A model generated the notes under the pieces. That model searched no databases. It was not told the DNA's origin and worked only from the letters and a program-made list of their open reading frames with translations. 64,000 nt of DNA, from NCBI RefSeq assembly GCF_001424405.1, contig NZ_LMPS01000001.1:1609999-1673998 (forward strand), given 5' to 3'. Each line of letters begins with the position of its first letter. Within the stretch, counting starts at the first letter, position 1. Positions 1-6,886 of this stretch are shown here, piece by piece. A program made the translations under genes and the position numbers. The stretch comes from Dyadobacter sp. Leaf189 (GTDB lineage: Bacteria > Bacteroidota > Bacteroidia > Cytophagales > Spirosomataceae).

Positions 1-73
1 GTTTGGTAGTTCAGTTGGTTAGAATACATGCCTGTCACGCATGGGGTCGCGGGTTCGAGTCCCGTCCAGACCG
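1..73 (+). tRNA. tRNA-Asp(GTC), first copy, lacking its first base
   Basis: The cloverleaf is clear. The acceptor strand GTTTGG (first G outside the window) pairs with CCAGACC at 66-72. The D-arm is GTTC/GAAT, the anticodon stem CATGC/GCATG encloses the loop CTGTCAC with anticodon GTC, and the T-arm is GCGGG-TTCGAGT-CCCGT. The discriminator G73 is followed by CCA at 74-76, so the CCA end appears to be encoded. Two further copies follow with nearly identical spacers (ATTTTAAGTT..GTTCTTTAAG). Confidence 0.93.
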
Positions 74-105
74 CCAGAAATTTTAAGTTTAGTTCTTTAA
101 GTATT

Positions 106-222
106 GGTTTGGTAGTTCAGTTGGTTAGAATACATGCCCGGGCCGCGTAGGCTGTCACGCATGGGGTCACGGACTTCCGCAGCCCGGTTCAAGCCCCGCC
201 GGGTGGCCGTATCCCCAGACCG
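106..222 (+). pseudogene. Aberrant tRNA-Asp copy with two complementary insertions
   Basis: The acceptor stem (106-112 with 215-221), D-arm (115-131), CATGC (133-137), CTGTCAC (152-158), GCATG (159-163) and GGGTC match the flanking tRNA-Asp copies. A 14-nt block at 138-151 interrupts the anticodon arm, and the T-arm is replaced by about 45 nt (169-214). The block at 138-151 can pair with 174-187 over 14 positions (10 Watson-Crick, 2 G-U/U-G wobble-type, 2 mismatches). A T-loop-like TTCAAGC remains at 188-194, and CCA follows at 223-225. As it stands a canonical cloverleaf cannot form without looping out the insertions. It is either a tRNA pseudogene or a tRNA-like RNA with an added helix. Confidence 0.6.
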
Positions 223-254
223 CCAGAGATTTTAAGTTAAGTTCTTTAAGTATT

Positions 255-328
255 GGTTTGGTAGTTCAGTTGGTTAGAATACATGCCTGTCACGCATGGG
301 GTCGCGGGTTCGAGTCCCGTCCAGACCG
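255..328 (+). tRNA. tRNA-Asp(GTC), third copy
   Basis: This is a full cloverleaf identical in its body to the first copy: acceptor GGTTTGG/CCAGACC, anticodon GTC in the loop CTGTCAC, and T-loop TTCGAGT. The bases after discriminator G328 are CAG, so unlike copies one and two no CCA is encoded. It is followed closely by an intrinsic terminator at 334-358, which probably ends the whole three-copy transcript. Confidence 0.95.
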
Positions 329-333
329 CAGAA

Positions 334-358
334 AAGCTCAGAGAGATCTGAGCTTTTT
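334..358 (+). terminator. Intrinsic terminator of the tRNA-Asp array
   Basis: A perfect 9-bp stem, AAGCTCAGA (334-342) with TCTGAGCTT (347-355), has a GAGA loop and runs into a T-tract. It lies five bases past the third tRNA-Asp. Confidence 0.85.
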
Positions 359-376
359 GTATTTTAGCGGTATGAG

Positions 377-406
377 AAAGCCGGCTTTTATTTGAAGCCG
401 GCTTTT
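377..406. terminator. Bidirectional terminator between tRNA array and susD
   Basis: An 11-bp perfect stem, 377-387 with 395-405, has a 7-nt loop and A/T runs on both sides, so it can act on either strand. It lies about 20 bp beyond the stop codon of the susD-like gene on the minus strand. Confidence 0.8.
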
Positions 407-427
407 GATCACAAATTTCCAAATTGA

Positions 428-2011
428 CTAGTACCCTGGATTCTGCTCCATACTTGGGTTGCCTTCCATTTCTCTTGCGGGAATGGGCCAGAGGTAATCT
501 TTGGCCTTGAAGGTGCGGGTTTCTACACTAACCGGCTTCTTGGTTCTCGGGTCAATGGCGCCTTCAACAACACCATTCATTACCTTTTCTCCAATCTTCC
601 ACCTGCGGATATCGAATAACCTGCTTCCCTCAAATGCCAGTTCAACACGTCGCTCGCGCTGGTATAACTCCCTGATTTTAGCTTCACTGTTGTATACTTT
701 CGTGTCTATATTCGGCATTTTTGCCCTGTTCCGAATCGCATTCAGATACTTGACTACATCCGGGTGGTTCCATTGACCGCTTTCCACGAGTGCCTCGACG
801 TACATTAAAAGCAAGTCTCCGTAGCGATAAACCATATAGTCCAGCGAGCCGCGTCCCCTGCCTTTATCAGCCATATCAACATACTTCCGGAGCCAGTAGC
901 CCGTTTTTGACGAATAGTTGGCCGCCAATCTGTTCGGGTTGTTAGGTGAGTCGTCCCACGGATTTAAGTCACCATAAAAGGTGGAGCCTGGGTAGGCGAT
1001 AGTCAGTTCGAGTCTGGGGTCACGATTTGAATGGAAGTTGGGATTAAGCTTATAAATCGCCGCACTGTCGGGAGATAACTCAGCAAGCGTTTTTCCCTGC
1101 TTTGTTTCGTATGTGTTAACCAGCGAACCTGTGGGATTCAGACACGCATTTCCGCCTATGTAGCCAGGTGCGCTTCTATAAAAGGTATCATCATTTCCCG
1201 ATTGCCGGATGAAAATACGCTCTTCGTTTACCTGGCCTTCATAATTAAAAAGCGAGGCGTAGCTGGGGTGCAGCTTGTACAGATTCAGGTCGATCACCTG
1301 CTTCGCGGCACTAACTGCCTCGGCATACTGGTGATTGTTGAGGAATGCCACTGTTTGCATGGTGTAACAAGCTCCCTTACTCACCCGCCTGATATCATTT
1401 ACAGCGTAAACTGCCGGTAAGTCGGCTGCCGCTGCATTCAGCTCAGCGACCACAAAATCAACGACTTCCTGGCGGGTGTTTTTCTTCAGATCGGTTTCAG
1501 TCGGTAACACAACGGTGGTGACGATGGGGATATCACCGTAGTACAGCATCAGATCCAGGTGAAACCAGGCACGTAAGGCGCGGGCTTCTGCGAAATAGCG
1601 CCTTTTCAGATTTGGCTCAATCAGCGCTTTTCCCGCATGCTCAAGAAAACGGTTGGCTCTTCGGATAGCGGTGTAATTTTCCTGCCAAACCGGCTGAATA
1701 GCCGCCCATTCAGTAGCGCGCATTTGCGAGTTGGCATTGCCGAGTGCGACAATGTTGACCTCACCAAAAAAGTTTGCGTACCAAACAGCATTGTCCGTCA
1801 TGCCCTCGAAGGTAATGCGGGTGTTGTTCTGATACCTGAATCCGCCGGTGGGTACCTGATCGTACAAAATGTTGAGCGCAGTATTGATCTCGCCCTCGGT
1901 GTTCCAGAAGTTCTCGTCTGTTGTTGCGGTAGGATGGTCTCTTGTTAAAAATTCCTCAGCACAGGACGATAGCAACAATGCTGACAATGTAAGAGTTAGT
2001 AATTTTTTCAT
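428..2011 (-). CDS. SusD/RagB-family outer-membrane nutrient-binding lipoprotein
   Basis: This is a 527-aa lipoprotein: the signal sequence ends in LLLSSC (Cys17). The C-terminal region carries the SusD hallmark RYGDLLLMYVEAL followed by YLNAIRNRA and RERRVELAFEGSRLFDIRRW. Family knowledge: SusD proteins sit on the cell surface as a lid over the SusC channel and bind glycans or other oligomers. The gene lies 12 bp downstream of the susC partner and is certainly co-transcribed. No glycoside hydrolase, sulfatase or peptidase gene adjoins the pair, so the substrate cannot be inferred. Length is typical. Confidence 0.95.
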   Translation of the reverse strand: MKKLLTLTLSALLLSSCAEEFLTRDHPTATTDENFWNTEGEINTALNILYDQVPTGGFRYQNNTRITFEGMTDNAVWYANFFGEVNIVALGNANSQMRATEWAAIQPVWQENYTAIRRANRFLEHAGKALIEPNLKRRYFAEARALRAWFHLDLMLYYGDIPIVTTVVLPTETDLKKNTRQEVVDFVVAELNAAAADLPAVYAVNDIRRVSKGACYTMQTVAFLNNHQYAEAVSAAKQVIDLNLYKLHPSYASLFNYEGQVNEERIFIRQSGNDDTFYRSAPGYIGGNACLNPTGSLVNTYETKQGKTLAELSPDSAAIYKLNPNFHSNRDPRLELTIAYPGSTFYGDLNPWDDSPNNPNRLAANYSSKTGYWLRKYVDMADKGRGRGSLDYMVYRYGDLLLMYVEALVESGQWNHPDVVKYLNAIRNRAKMPNIDTKVYNSEAKIRELYQRERRVELAFEGSRLFDIRRWKIGEKVMNGVVEGAIDPRTKKPVSVETRTFKAKDYLWPIPAREMEGNPSMEQNPGY

Positions 2012-2023
2012 ACGGTTGTGAGT

Positions 2024-4999
2024 CTAGAATTTTACATTCAAACCAACTGTAAAAACCTTCATTAACGGGTAGTTGGCTTCGCTTCCCCGGGTTTCAGGAT
2101 CAAAATATTTCATCTTGCTGAGTGTAATTGCATTTTGCGCATTGACAAAAACCCGCAGGTTAGTAAGCTTGATTCTCTTGACTAGTTCGGGATCGAAATT
2201 GTATCCCAGCTGAATGTATTTAATCCTCAAAAAGGCCGCATTGGTGAGCCAGTAATCGGAGGGAAGTGCATTGTTGCCCGGCGCAGGTGACAACCTTGGG
2301 AACATCGCATCGGGATTTTCCGGGGTCCAGTAATCAGTTTGATACTGCATCGGAGTTCCTCCGTCGAAATTTGAAGTTACATTCAGCACAGTTTGGTACC
2401 TGCCTGTGTAGTAAGCAAGACTTTTTGTAAAACCATTCAGCTGAGTTTCGAGGCTAAAACGCTTGTAGACGAAGTTCAAATTGGCGAAGTAGCTTCCCTG
2501 TGGGTTCGGATTTCCCATTATCTGCTTATCCTCCTTATCTATATTACCATCTGCATTGATATCCAAGTATTTGATATCGCCAATCTGCTGGCCGGGCAGC
2601 AGAGGTATACCGGATTCAATGTCAGCCTGCGTAAGAAGTCCGTCGGTTTTGTGCAGATAGTAGCTATTGATCGGCTTGCCTACCGCGTTAATTTCCAACC
2701 CGCTTGAACTTACATACGGACCGCCCCGCAAAGACAGGATTTTATTATTGTAATAAGAAAAACCCGCGCTTCCACTGATCTCAAAGTCTTTTCCGAGGGA
2801 CTTGGAATAGTTGAACATGAATTCCCAGCCTTTATTGGAAACCGATCCTGAATTGACAGGCAGGGAATTAACGCCTGAGGAAAGTGACAATGGCGGAGAA
2901 AGAAGAATGTCATCCGTTGTTTTACTGAACCAGTCAATGGTAATGCCGAGATTGTCAAACAGGCGGATATCTGTTCCTATATCAAGCATTTTGACGGTTT
3001 CCCAGGTGATTTCCGGGTTGCCAATTGTGGTCTCCACTCCATTCCCTCCGTCAATCAGGCTCTGGTAGCGGTACCTTTCCACATTTCCGTTATTCCCCAT
3101 TAATCCATAGGAGGCGCGCAGCTTGAAGCTGGTCAGGAAGCCGACGTCTTTCAGGAAGTTTTCGTTATGAACGTTCCATCCCAATGCAACCGAGGGAAAA
3201 GTACCCCATTTTCTGTTCGGGCCAAATTTGGAAGATCCGTCGGCGCGTACGGTACTTTCAAGCAAGAATCTGTTGTCAAATACATAATTGAATTTAACGA
3301 AATAGGATGCGAGGGTCATCTGATCGAAGTTGGACGGGTTATCCGCTTCCCTGGACAAACCGGCTATCGCATAAACAAAATGCTTTCCGTAAGTCTGTGA
3401 GAATTCAAGATTGGAGGCCAGGTAATTATAAGTGCTTCTTCCGACACTTGAACCTTTCGAATTGCCGTACGTGAACACCAGATTTCCCGTGTAGTAATCT
3501 AAAAAGTTATAGGAGTTCCGGTTGTCCAGGAACCCATTTGAATTGATGCGATATAGGTATTGACCCCGGATTTTCAACTCGGGCGTAATTTGCCAGGTTG
3601 GTTGAAAATTGATATTGATCTGATCTGACTTATTCTGCGCGTAGCCGCCTCTTTCCAGTTCAGCCATCGGGTTCATCATTTCGCCAAAATTTCCGTAAGC
3701 CTGGTACCCATTGTCTTTGAGCGGATACTTGGGCACAATGTTCGGAGGTGTTGAGTAGACCAAATGCAGCGAATTTCCGAAGCGTACCAGTTCAGATCTG
3801 TTTCTGCCACGATTAGCCACCAGGTCCAGCAGCATGGATATATTTTTCGTGAGCGTTACCCCCGTATTGGCCCGGAATGAAAATCTTTCATAATCGCGCT
3901 TTGGTGTCAGTCCATCCTGATACAAATAGTTGCCACTTACCGCAAAGCGAGCCAGCTCATTTCCGCCGGAGATACTTACCGAGTGACTTTGGATAATTGG
4001 ATTCTTGTTCAACATCAGTTCCGACCAGTTCGTATTGGGATATGCGATCGGATCATTGCCTTCTCTGGTTTTTTGGATGGTTTCGCCGCTGTATGGTTGC
4101 AGCCCGCCTATGTTTGCATAAGCCTCATTCACCATTTCCATATACTTGGGTGCATCGACGAATTTGGGCAGGTAAGTGGCATTCTGTACGCCGCCGTAGC
4201 CGTCGTAAGTAACAGAAAGCTTCCCTGGAATGCCACGCTTGGTAGTTACCAGGATCACGCCATTTGCGGCACGTGCGCCGTAAATGGAAGCTGCGGCTGC
4301 ATCTTTAAGTACCGTAATGCTCTCAACCGTCGTCGGGTCGACCGAATTGATATCGAATGGAACACCATCCACCAGCACAAGAGGGGAGGAATTGCCGATT
4401 GTTGAAATTCCCCGGATCAGTATATTGGAACGATCTTCACCCGCCATTCCGCTTCCCTGCATGACAGTAAGACCAGTTACGCCGCCTTGCAATGCCTGGG
4501 AAAGTTGGGTAATTGGTTTATTGGCGACGGCCGCCTTTACGTCGAGCTTACCGATCGCATTCGCCAGGTTACGGGCTTTTTGTTCCGAATAGCCGGTTAC
4601 CACTACTTCGTTCAGAGCAGTATTTTTTTCTTTTAATGAGACTACCATGTTTTTTGAGCTCAACACAGGCAGTTCTTTCGGATCCAGACCCACGAAGGTG
4701 AAAACCAGTGTATCACCGATGTTCGTTTGTATCTCAAAATTCCCATTTGGGTCGGTAGTTACCCCACGGTCTGTCTTTTTGACCTGAACCGTAACGCCGG
4801 GCAATGCAACAGGTGGTTCACTTCCATCGAATACCTGTCCTTTTACAATGAGCGTATCGGCCGCCACCGAAGTAAGAGGATTTGCATCAAATGGCTTGGA
4901 GCGGGCGCTCGCTGTGCCTGTGAGGAAAACAATCAGGCACAAAGCAGGGATCACGCCCGGCAGTAAGCCGGGCAGACGCAGCAGTCGCAGTTTTTTCAT
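2024..4999 (-). CDS. SusC/RagA-family TonB-linked outer-membrane transporter
   Basis: The 991-aa protein has a signal peptide (about residues 1-33), a carboxypeptidase-regulatory-like beta domain (about 50-130), then the plug domain. The plug carries the SusC/RagA signature NILIRGISTIG, SSPLVLVDGVP and AAAASIYGARAANGVILVTTK. A long beta-barrel follows, ending in VGLNVKF with the C-terminal aromatic typical of barrels. It imports a SusD-captured substrate using TonB energy. There is no N-terminal secretin-type STN domain, so it is not expected to signal to a FecR/FecI pair. The leader upstream holds two hairpins with the same loop sequence (5050-5126), suggesting post-transcriptional control. 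Confidence 0.96.
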   Translation of the reverse strand: MKKLRLLRLPGLLPGVIPALCLIVFLTGTASARSKPFDANPLTSVAADTLIVKGQVFDGSEPPVALPGVTVQVKKTDRGVTTDPNGNFEIQTNIGDTLVFTFVGLDPKELPVLSSKNMVVSLKEKNTALNEVVVTGYSEQKARNLANAIGKLDVKAAVANKPITQLSQALQGGVTGLTVMQGSGMAGEDRSNILIRGISTIGNSSPLVLVDGVPFDINSVDPTTVESITVLKDAAAASIYGARAANGVILVTTKRGIPGKLSVTYDGYGGVQNATYLPKFVDAPKYMEMVNEAYANIGGLQPYSGETIQKTREGNDPIAYPNTNWSELMLNKNPIIQSHSVSISGGNELARFAVSGNYLYQDGLTPKRDYERFSFRANTGVTLTKNISMLLDLVANRGRNRSELVRFGNSLHLVYSTPPNIVPKYPLKDNGYQAYGNFGEMMNPMAELERGGYAQNKSDQININFQPTWQITPELKIRGQYLYRINSNGFLDNRNSYNFLDYYTGNLVFTYGNSKGSSVGRSTYNYLASNLEFSQTYGKHFVYAIAGLSREADNPSNFDQMTLASYFVKFNYVFDNRFLLESTVRADGSSKFGPNRKWGTFPSVALGWNVHNENFLKDVGFLTSFKLRASYGLMGNNGNVERYRYQSLIDGGNGVETTIGNPEITWETVKMLDIGTDIRLFDNLGITIDWFSKTTDDILLSPPLSLSSGVNSLPVNSGSVSNKGWEFMFNYSKSLGKDFEISGSAGFSYYNNKILSLRGGPYVSSSGLEINAVGKPINSYYLHKTDGLLTQADIESGIPLLPGQQIGDIKYLDINADGNIDKEDKQIMGNPNPQGSYFANLNFVYKRFSLETQLNGFTKSLAYYTGRYQTVLNVTSNFDGGTPMQYQTDYWTPENPDAMFPRLSPAPGNNALPSDYWLTNAAFLRIKYIQLGYNFDPELVKRIKLTNLRVFVNAQNAITLSKMKYFDPETRGSEANYPLMKVFTVGLNVKF

Positions 5000-5049
5000 A
5001 CTCTTGATTAAGGATTGAGCTTGTTTTACAGTGAGTAATTCCTTGTGCA

Positions 5050-5085
5050 GCCCGGTCCGGTTTACCAGACCGGAAGTAGCCGGGC
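5050..5085 (-). promoter_or_regulatory. Nested hairpin in the susC leader
   Basis: The outer stem is GCCCGG (5050-5055) with CCGGGC (5080-5085). The inner stem is TCCGGT (5056-5061) with ACCGGA (5069-5074), closing a 7-nt loop that reads CTGGTAA on the minus (susC) strand. It starts about 50 bp upstream of the susC start codon, so it probably lies in the susC 5' untranslated region. Confidence 0.55.
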
Positions 5086-5094
5086 ATGCAGTTC

Positions 5095-5126
5095 AAACGG
5101 TGGTGTTACCAGCATCACCGTTTTTT
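5095..5126. terminator. Hairpin with plus-strand T-tract upstream of susC
   Basis: An 11-bp stem with one G-T pair, 5095-5105 with 5113-5123, closes the loop TTACCAG, the same loop sequence as the neighbouring hairpin. In the plus direction it runs into six T residues, a strong intrinsic terminator shape, yet no plus-strand gene lies upstream; susC is on the other strand. It may end an antisense RNA across the susC 5' end, or act as a leader hairpin on the minus strand. Confidence 0.5.
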
Positions 5127-5383
5127 ATTTTCAATGGGTTCAACTCATAGGCAAGTGGCTTGATGAAGAATCGTTACAGGGAACATCCATAGAATTCGAT
5201 GAGATGTTGTGAACGATGAGTAGTAACTCTACAAATAGTACCCACGGTTACATAAAAATTTTTAGTTTTTTCTTACTTAATCAAAGTTAAAGGGGCGAAA
5301 ACTATTATTGTACAAGACGGGAGAGCTGACGCGAGACGCGGCATAATTTTTCCTGATAACTCAACAGGCGAGTTAAAAAGGAA

Positions 5384-5485
5384 ATGAAGAAGTTGGAGAA
5401 GTCTGAAAGTTCGTTGCGAACTGAGAAACGTAGAAGAGGAAGAAGAAGGACTGAAAAAGCCCCATTCCATGTTGAACAGGCATAA
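5384..5485 (+). CDS. Possible 33-aa basic peptide
   Basis: An ATG at 5384 preceded by an A-rich AAAAAGGAA opens 33 codons ending TAA at 5483-5485. The product is very basic in its middle (EKRRRGRRRTEK). I do not recognise it. Support is weak: it is short, has no homology I can name, and lies in the otherwise empty spacer between susC and the tRNA-like RNA. It could be chance. Confidence 0.22.
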   Translation: MKKLEKSESSLRTEKRRRGRRRTEKAPFHVEQA

Positions 5486-5490
5486 AATGA

Positions 5491-5524
5491 AAACACGCAG
5501 GTTTCAAAATGAACCCGCGTGTCA
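5491..5524 (-). terminator. Intrinsic terminator downstream of the tRNA-like RNA
   Basis: On the minus strand, ACACGCGGGTT pairs with AACCTGCGTGT (11 bp, one G-U) around a short AT-rich loop, and a TTTTCATTTTA tract follows. It lies about 75 nt past the 3' end of the tRNA-like element and would define the end of its transcript. Confidence 0.65.
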
Positions 5525-5597
5525 AATTACACTTCATCAACAAACTAAAAACCAAATAAAACTAATACGAAAAAATTCGCTTGTCAAGTTTTTTTTG

Positions 5598-5758
5598 CTG
5601 TAGGAGGGGGATTCGAACCACCCACGGTGCGGTTAGCTACGGTACAAATACTGTTGGTGGTCCACCCCAGTCGACGTTAGTCGGCATTATGCCGCGTTTA
5701 TCCCTTATTCACCACCCCCGAGACAGGAGGGCATGGCTGCCAATTTCATCACCCTACA
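5598..5758 (-). ncRNA. Class II tRNA-like RNA with a giant variable region
   Basis: Read on the minus strand, TGTAGGG (5758-5752) pairs with TCCTACA (5605-5599) as a 7-bp acceptor stem. TG precedes a Leu/Ser-style D-arm (ATG, loop AAATTGGCAGC, CAT). The anticodon-like arm is CCCTC-CTGTCTC-GGGGG, whose loop would place GTC at the anticodon, with an unusual T at position 37. About 85 nt follow in place of a variable arm, including GGTGGT/ACCACC and two small hairpins (CGGC/GCCG and CGAC/GTCG). The T-arm has the consensus loop TTCGAAT with one stem mismatch. Discriminator G is followed by CA, not CCA. The total of 161 nt is far longer than any normal tRNA and too short for a Bacteroidota tmRNA. 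It may be a decayed tRNA or a dedicated tRNA-like RNA. Confidence 0.5.
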
Positions 5759-5812
5759 ATGTGATCTTCAAACATTCAGGAAATATTATAGTTCCATTCC
5801 CGTTTGGTTTTG

Positions 5813-5820
5813 CAAAATTA
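5813..5820 (-). promoter_or_regulatory. Candidate -7 box for the tRNA-like RNA
   Basis: On the minus strand the sequence reads TAATTTTG, matching the Bacteroidota -7 consensus TAnnTTTG, about 55 nt upstream of the tRNA-like 5' end. No convincing -33 TTG was found at the expected distance. Confidence 0.3.
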
Positions 5821-5928
5821 TAGCTTCCAGATTTAATATAAAATATTTTCATTAAAAATTGTCAAAATTTACAATAATCACATAAATTAGGTTCTTGTAT
5901 TGCGAAAAATTCAAACATTCAGATCGAA

Positions 5929-6399
5929 ATGCAGAAATATTCAGATATCGATAGTACCGATCTTCGTATTTTATCCCTCCTGATTGAAAATGCTGCGTTG
6001 CCGTACACGGAGATCGGTAAGCGCGTATTTGTGTCGGGCGGTACCGTACACGTGCGTATGAAGAAGCTGGAACAAATGGGAATTGTTAAAGGATCTCAGC
6101 TTGTCATTGATCCGGCCAAGCTGGGTTGGGACATCAGCGCTTTTTTGGGAATTTATCTTGATAAAAGCTCCCTATACGAACAAGTGGCTACCGAGCTTGA
6201 AAATATTCCCGAAGTTGTAAACATTCATTATACAACAGGTATCTATAGTATCTTTCTAAAAATCGTTTGCCGCGATACCGGGCATTTACGTGAAATTCTT
6301 CATGATAAGATCCAAAAAGTAAACGGAATACAGAGAACAGAAACTTTTATCTCGTTGGAAGAGCGTATTAACCGCTCCATTCCGCTTACGGAGGGCTAA
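5929..6399 (+). CDS. Lrp/AsnC-family transcriptional regulator
   Basis: This is 156 aa, the normal length for the family. An N-terminal winged helix-turn-helix spans about residues 6-60 (DSTDLRILSLLIENAALPYT, then IGKRVFVSGGTVHVRMKKLEQMG). The C-terminal RAM/AsnC effector-binding alpha-beta domain follows from about residue 70. Such proteins sense amino acids or related metabolites and assemble as dimers and octamers. The start follows an AT-rich spacer divergent from the tRNA-like RNA. No adjoining biosynthetic gene points to a specific target. Confidence 0.93.
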   Translation: MQKYSDIDSTDLRILSLLIENAALPYTEIGKRVFVSGGTVHVRMKKLEQMGIVKGSQLVIDPAKLGWDISAFLGIYLDKSSLYEQVATELENIPEVVNIHYTTGIYSIFLKIVCRDTGHLREILHDKIQKVNGIQRTETFISLEERINRSIPLTEG

Positions 6400-6413
6400 T
6401 TATCAGCCAAGTA

Positions 6414-6444
6414 TTGACTTCGGGAAAAAGAAATTCTATTTTTG
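6414..6444 (+). promoter_or_regulatory. Bacteroidota-type promoter of the padR-tonB operon
   Basis: TTG (6414-6416) and TATTTTTG (6437-6444, matching TAnnTTTG) are separated by 20 bp, the expected spacing for the main Bacteroidota sigma factor. The predicted start is near 6450, about 45 nt upstream of the padR ATG. Confidence 0.65.
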
Positions 6445-6449
6445 TATTG

Positions 6450-6472
6450 TATATATAAAAAACTTATATATA
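6450..6472. promoter_or_regulatory. Inverted repeat, candidate PadR operator
   Basis: TATATATAA (6450-6458) and TTATATATA (6464-6472) form a perfect 9-bp inverted repeat with a 5-nt spacer. It sits exactly on the predicted transcription start of the padR gene, where binding would block initiation. Autoregulation is common in PadR proteins. The AT-only sequence lowers specificity. Confidence 0.45.
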
Positions 6473-6495
6473 TTCGCTTAATCAAATTTTAACTC

Positions 6496-6849
6496 ATGGA
6501 TAATAACACAACAAGTAACGAGTATGTCCGGGGAACATTAAAAACCATCGTGTTGAATTTGTTGGCCGAGCATGACAGGATGTACGGATACGAAATTACG
6601 CAGGAGGTAAAGGAAAGAACGGGCGGCGCAATCGCGCTGACGTTCGGAGCACTTTATCCGGTGTTGCACAAGCTGGAACAAGAGGGGTTTCTCATCACAG
6701 AGTCTGTGGAGGTTGATGGCCGGCTTAGAAAATATTATTCACTTACCAGTCCTGGGAACGAGGCTGCCCGTAATAAAACCAATGACCTTGAACGTTTTAT
6801 AGACGCAGTTCGATTGTTACTCGCTCCTAAAAATCTGGCCACCGAATAA
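6496..6849 (+). CDS. PadR-family transcriptional regulator
   Basis: The 117-aa protein has the PadR winged-helix core: RGTLKTIVLNLLAEHDRMYG, YEITQEV, LTFGALYPVLHKLEQEGFL and the wing GRLRKYYSLT. It is a small (class 2-like) PadR without a large C-terminal domain. It has a good promoter and an inverted repeat over the start site, suggesting autorepression. The next gene, 37 bp downstream, encodes a TonB protein with a PadR-associated-type N-terminal domain, so that gene is the likely target. Confidence 0.92.
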   Translation: MDNNTTSNEYVRGTLKTIVLNLLAEHDRMYGYEITQEVKERTGGAIALTFGALYPVLHKLEQEGFLITESVEVDGRLRKYYSLTSPGNEAARNKTNDLERFIDAVRLLLAPKNLATE

Positions 6850-6886
6850 ACGAGTTACATGGTTAAAATCTAAAACAGATTGTCCT

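Noticed and set aside
501..776. Plus-strand open frame opposite susD
   Set aside because: Lies wholly within the well-supported susD gene on the other strand; a coding shadow, as are the similar frames at 1202-1948 and 2393-4966.
5313..5410. Short hairpins AACTC/GAGTT and GTTCG/CGAAC
   Set aside because: Too short and without a T-tract or conserved context to call them terminators or regulators.
5598..5758. Considered tmRNA or a one-piece fragment of it
   Set aside because: Far too short for Bacteroidota tmRNA, no tag reading frame, and it has a D-arm and anticodon-like arm that tmRNA lacks.
6450..6472. Considered an intrinsic terminator before padR
   Set aside because: AT-only stem, no T-tract, and placed at a promoter start, which fits an operator better.
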